Of a stretch of DNA of 15,957 bases, positions 15,588 to 15,957 are shown piece by piece. The notes under the pieces are model-generated. The model saw nothing but the letters and a program-made list of their open reading frames with translations. It was not told the DNA's origin and searched no databases. Made by a program: the position numbers and the translations under genes. This DNA is from Rickettsia sp. Its GTDB lineage: Bacteria; Pseudomonadota; Alphaproteobacteria; Rickettsiales; Rickettsiaceae. How positions within the stretch are numbered: the first letter of the stretch is position 1; the number at the start of each line of letters is the position of its first letter. The stretch covers positions 1-15,957 of the forward strand of contig JAIRUG010000021.1 in the NCBI GenBank assembly GCA_031254535.1, written 5' to 3'.

Positions 15588-15757
15588 CTAGGTCTTATCA
15601 GTCCTAACCGAAACTATCACAGACATTCCTGGCATCAAATTATTAGTACCATTTTTAGGAATCTCAAAATCTATTAGCACAGGAATCCGTTGAACAATCT
15701 TAGTAAAATTACCAGTTGCATTATCAGACGGAATTAGACTAAATTTTGAGCCGGTAT
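15588..15757 (-). pseudogene. EmrA/HlyD-family efflux adaptor, C-terminal remnant
   Basis: Reading the minus strand from about 15755 gives TGSKFSLIPSDNATGNFTKI, then VQRIPVLIDFEIPKNGTNN and LMPGMSVIVSVRTDKT, ending with TAG at 15588-15590. This is the conserved end of EmrA-type membrane fusion proteins, which link an inner-membrane multidrug pump to an outer-membrane channel. The upstream part is separated at 15755-15758 by an IS630-type transposase gene. About 55 codons remain here. Whether the 5' part of the gene survives beyond the insertion lies outside the window. The gene is certainly interrupted. Confidence 0.88.
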
Positions 15758-15957
15758 AGCTTAACCAGATAATATAGCGACATCAGCTAATGCTGCCCAA
15801 ACTGCCTGAAAGAAATCAGAGAAATTACCAGCAGTTTTCCTGATCTGCTGCTTAATTTTAAACCAGTAATGCTCTATTGGGTTCAAATCTGGTAAATATG
15901 TTGGTAAAAAAAGAATCTTACAGCCCACTGACTCTATTAAATCTTTTACTTTCTTTG
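15755..15957 (-). mobile_element. IS630-family insertion sequence, end fragment
   Basis: One end of an IS630/Tc1-mariner-type element inserted in the emrA-like gene. The junction reads TATAGCTTAACC at 15755-15766, with a TA dinucleotide at the edge as expected for a family that targets TA. The transposase stop codon lies within about ten bases of the element end. The other end is outside the window. Confidence 0.82.
15761..15957 (-). CDS. IS630-family transposase, C-terminal part (runs off the window)
   Basis: The minus-strand frame ending with TAA at 15761-15763 reads KKVKDLIESVGCKILFLPTY, then LPDLNPIEHYWFKIKQQIRK, then TAGNFSDFFQAVWAALADVA. LPxYxPDLNPIEHxW is the hallmark of the third catalytic block of IS630 DDE transposases, and the Glu of PIE is the last catalytic residue. 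The frame is open through the window edge, about 65 codons visible. Whether the complete transposase is intact cannot be seen. Confidence 0.92.
   Translation of the reverse strand, partial: KKVKDLIESVGCKILFLPTYLPDLNPIEHYWFKIKQQIRKTAGNFSDFFQAVWAALADVAILSG

Overview
The window looks like part of the chromosome of an obligate intracellular alphaproteobacterium in the family Rickettsiaceae: Rickettsia itself or a close sister such as the Torix group. The evidence is the very AT-rich DNA, the Rickettsia-like RpsD, AcnA, DnaG and RpoD proteins, a CcmA-type ABC protein, a GlnP-type permease, intergenic DNA full of short palindromic repeats, and several decaying genes. The genus cannot be fixed from sequence reading alone.

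Layout. 1-434: the broken N-terminal end of an RND efflux pump gene (minus strand). 446-1105: an intact glutamine-type ABC permease, glnP. 1106-1473: a degraded palindromic repeat pair. 1474-2302: queF with two one-base frameshifts (minus strand). 2320-2580: a composite palindromic element. 2586-2942: a small membrane protein 12-18 bases downstream of acnA (2961-5609), both on the minus strand. 5631-6133: a second copy of the composite element, a perfect 45-bp inverted repeat and a half element. On the plus strand follow an unrecognised surface-type membrane protein (6282-6956), ccmA (7013-7648), rpsD (7798-8415, GTG start, clear promoter) and an exported NodB-like polysaccharide deacetylase (8604-9608). 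9613-9838: a three-layer nested palindromic element. On the minus strand lie a small HTH regulator (9930-10343) and the cluster lipid/isoprenoid kinase-like gene - dnaG - rpoD (14799 down to 10476), which overlaps or abuts as an operon. greA runs divergently at 14879-15367. The right end holds the C-terminal remnant of an EmrA/HlyD-type efflux adaptor gene, cut by an IS630-family transposase gene that runs off the window.

How the genes work together. Most intact genes are core functions: TCA cycle (acnA), translation (rpsD), replication and transcription (dnaG, rpoD, greA), amino acid uptake (glnP) and cytochrome c maturation (ccmA). The accessory signal is in the spacers. Two copies of a 254-261 bp composite element lie 17-21 bases upstream of the queF and acnA start codons. 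The acnA-side copy has perfect 24-bp terminal inverted repeats. Each copy contains two roughly 90-100 bp palindromes. Across palindromes the small side hairpins differ in sequence but keep their pairing, which suggests a conserved folded shape. The outer ends resemble the junction of the IS630 fragment at the right edge, so a transposase-dependent (MITE-like) origin is plausible but unproven.
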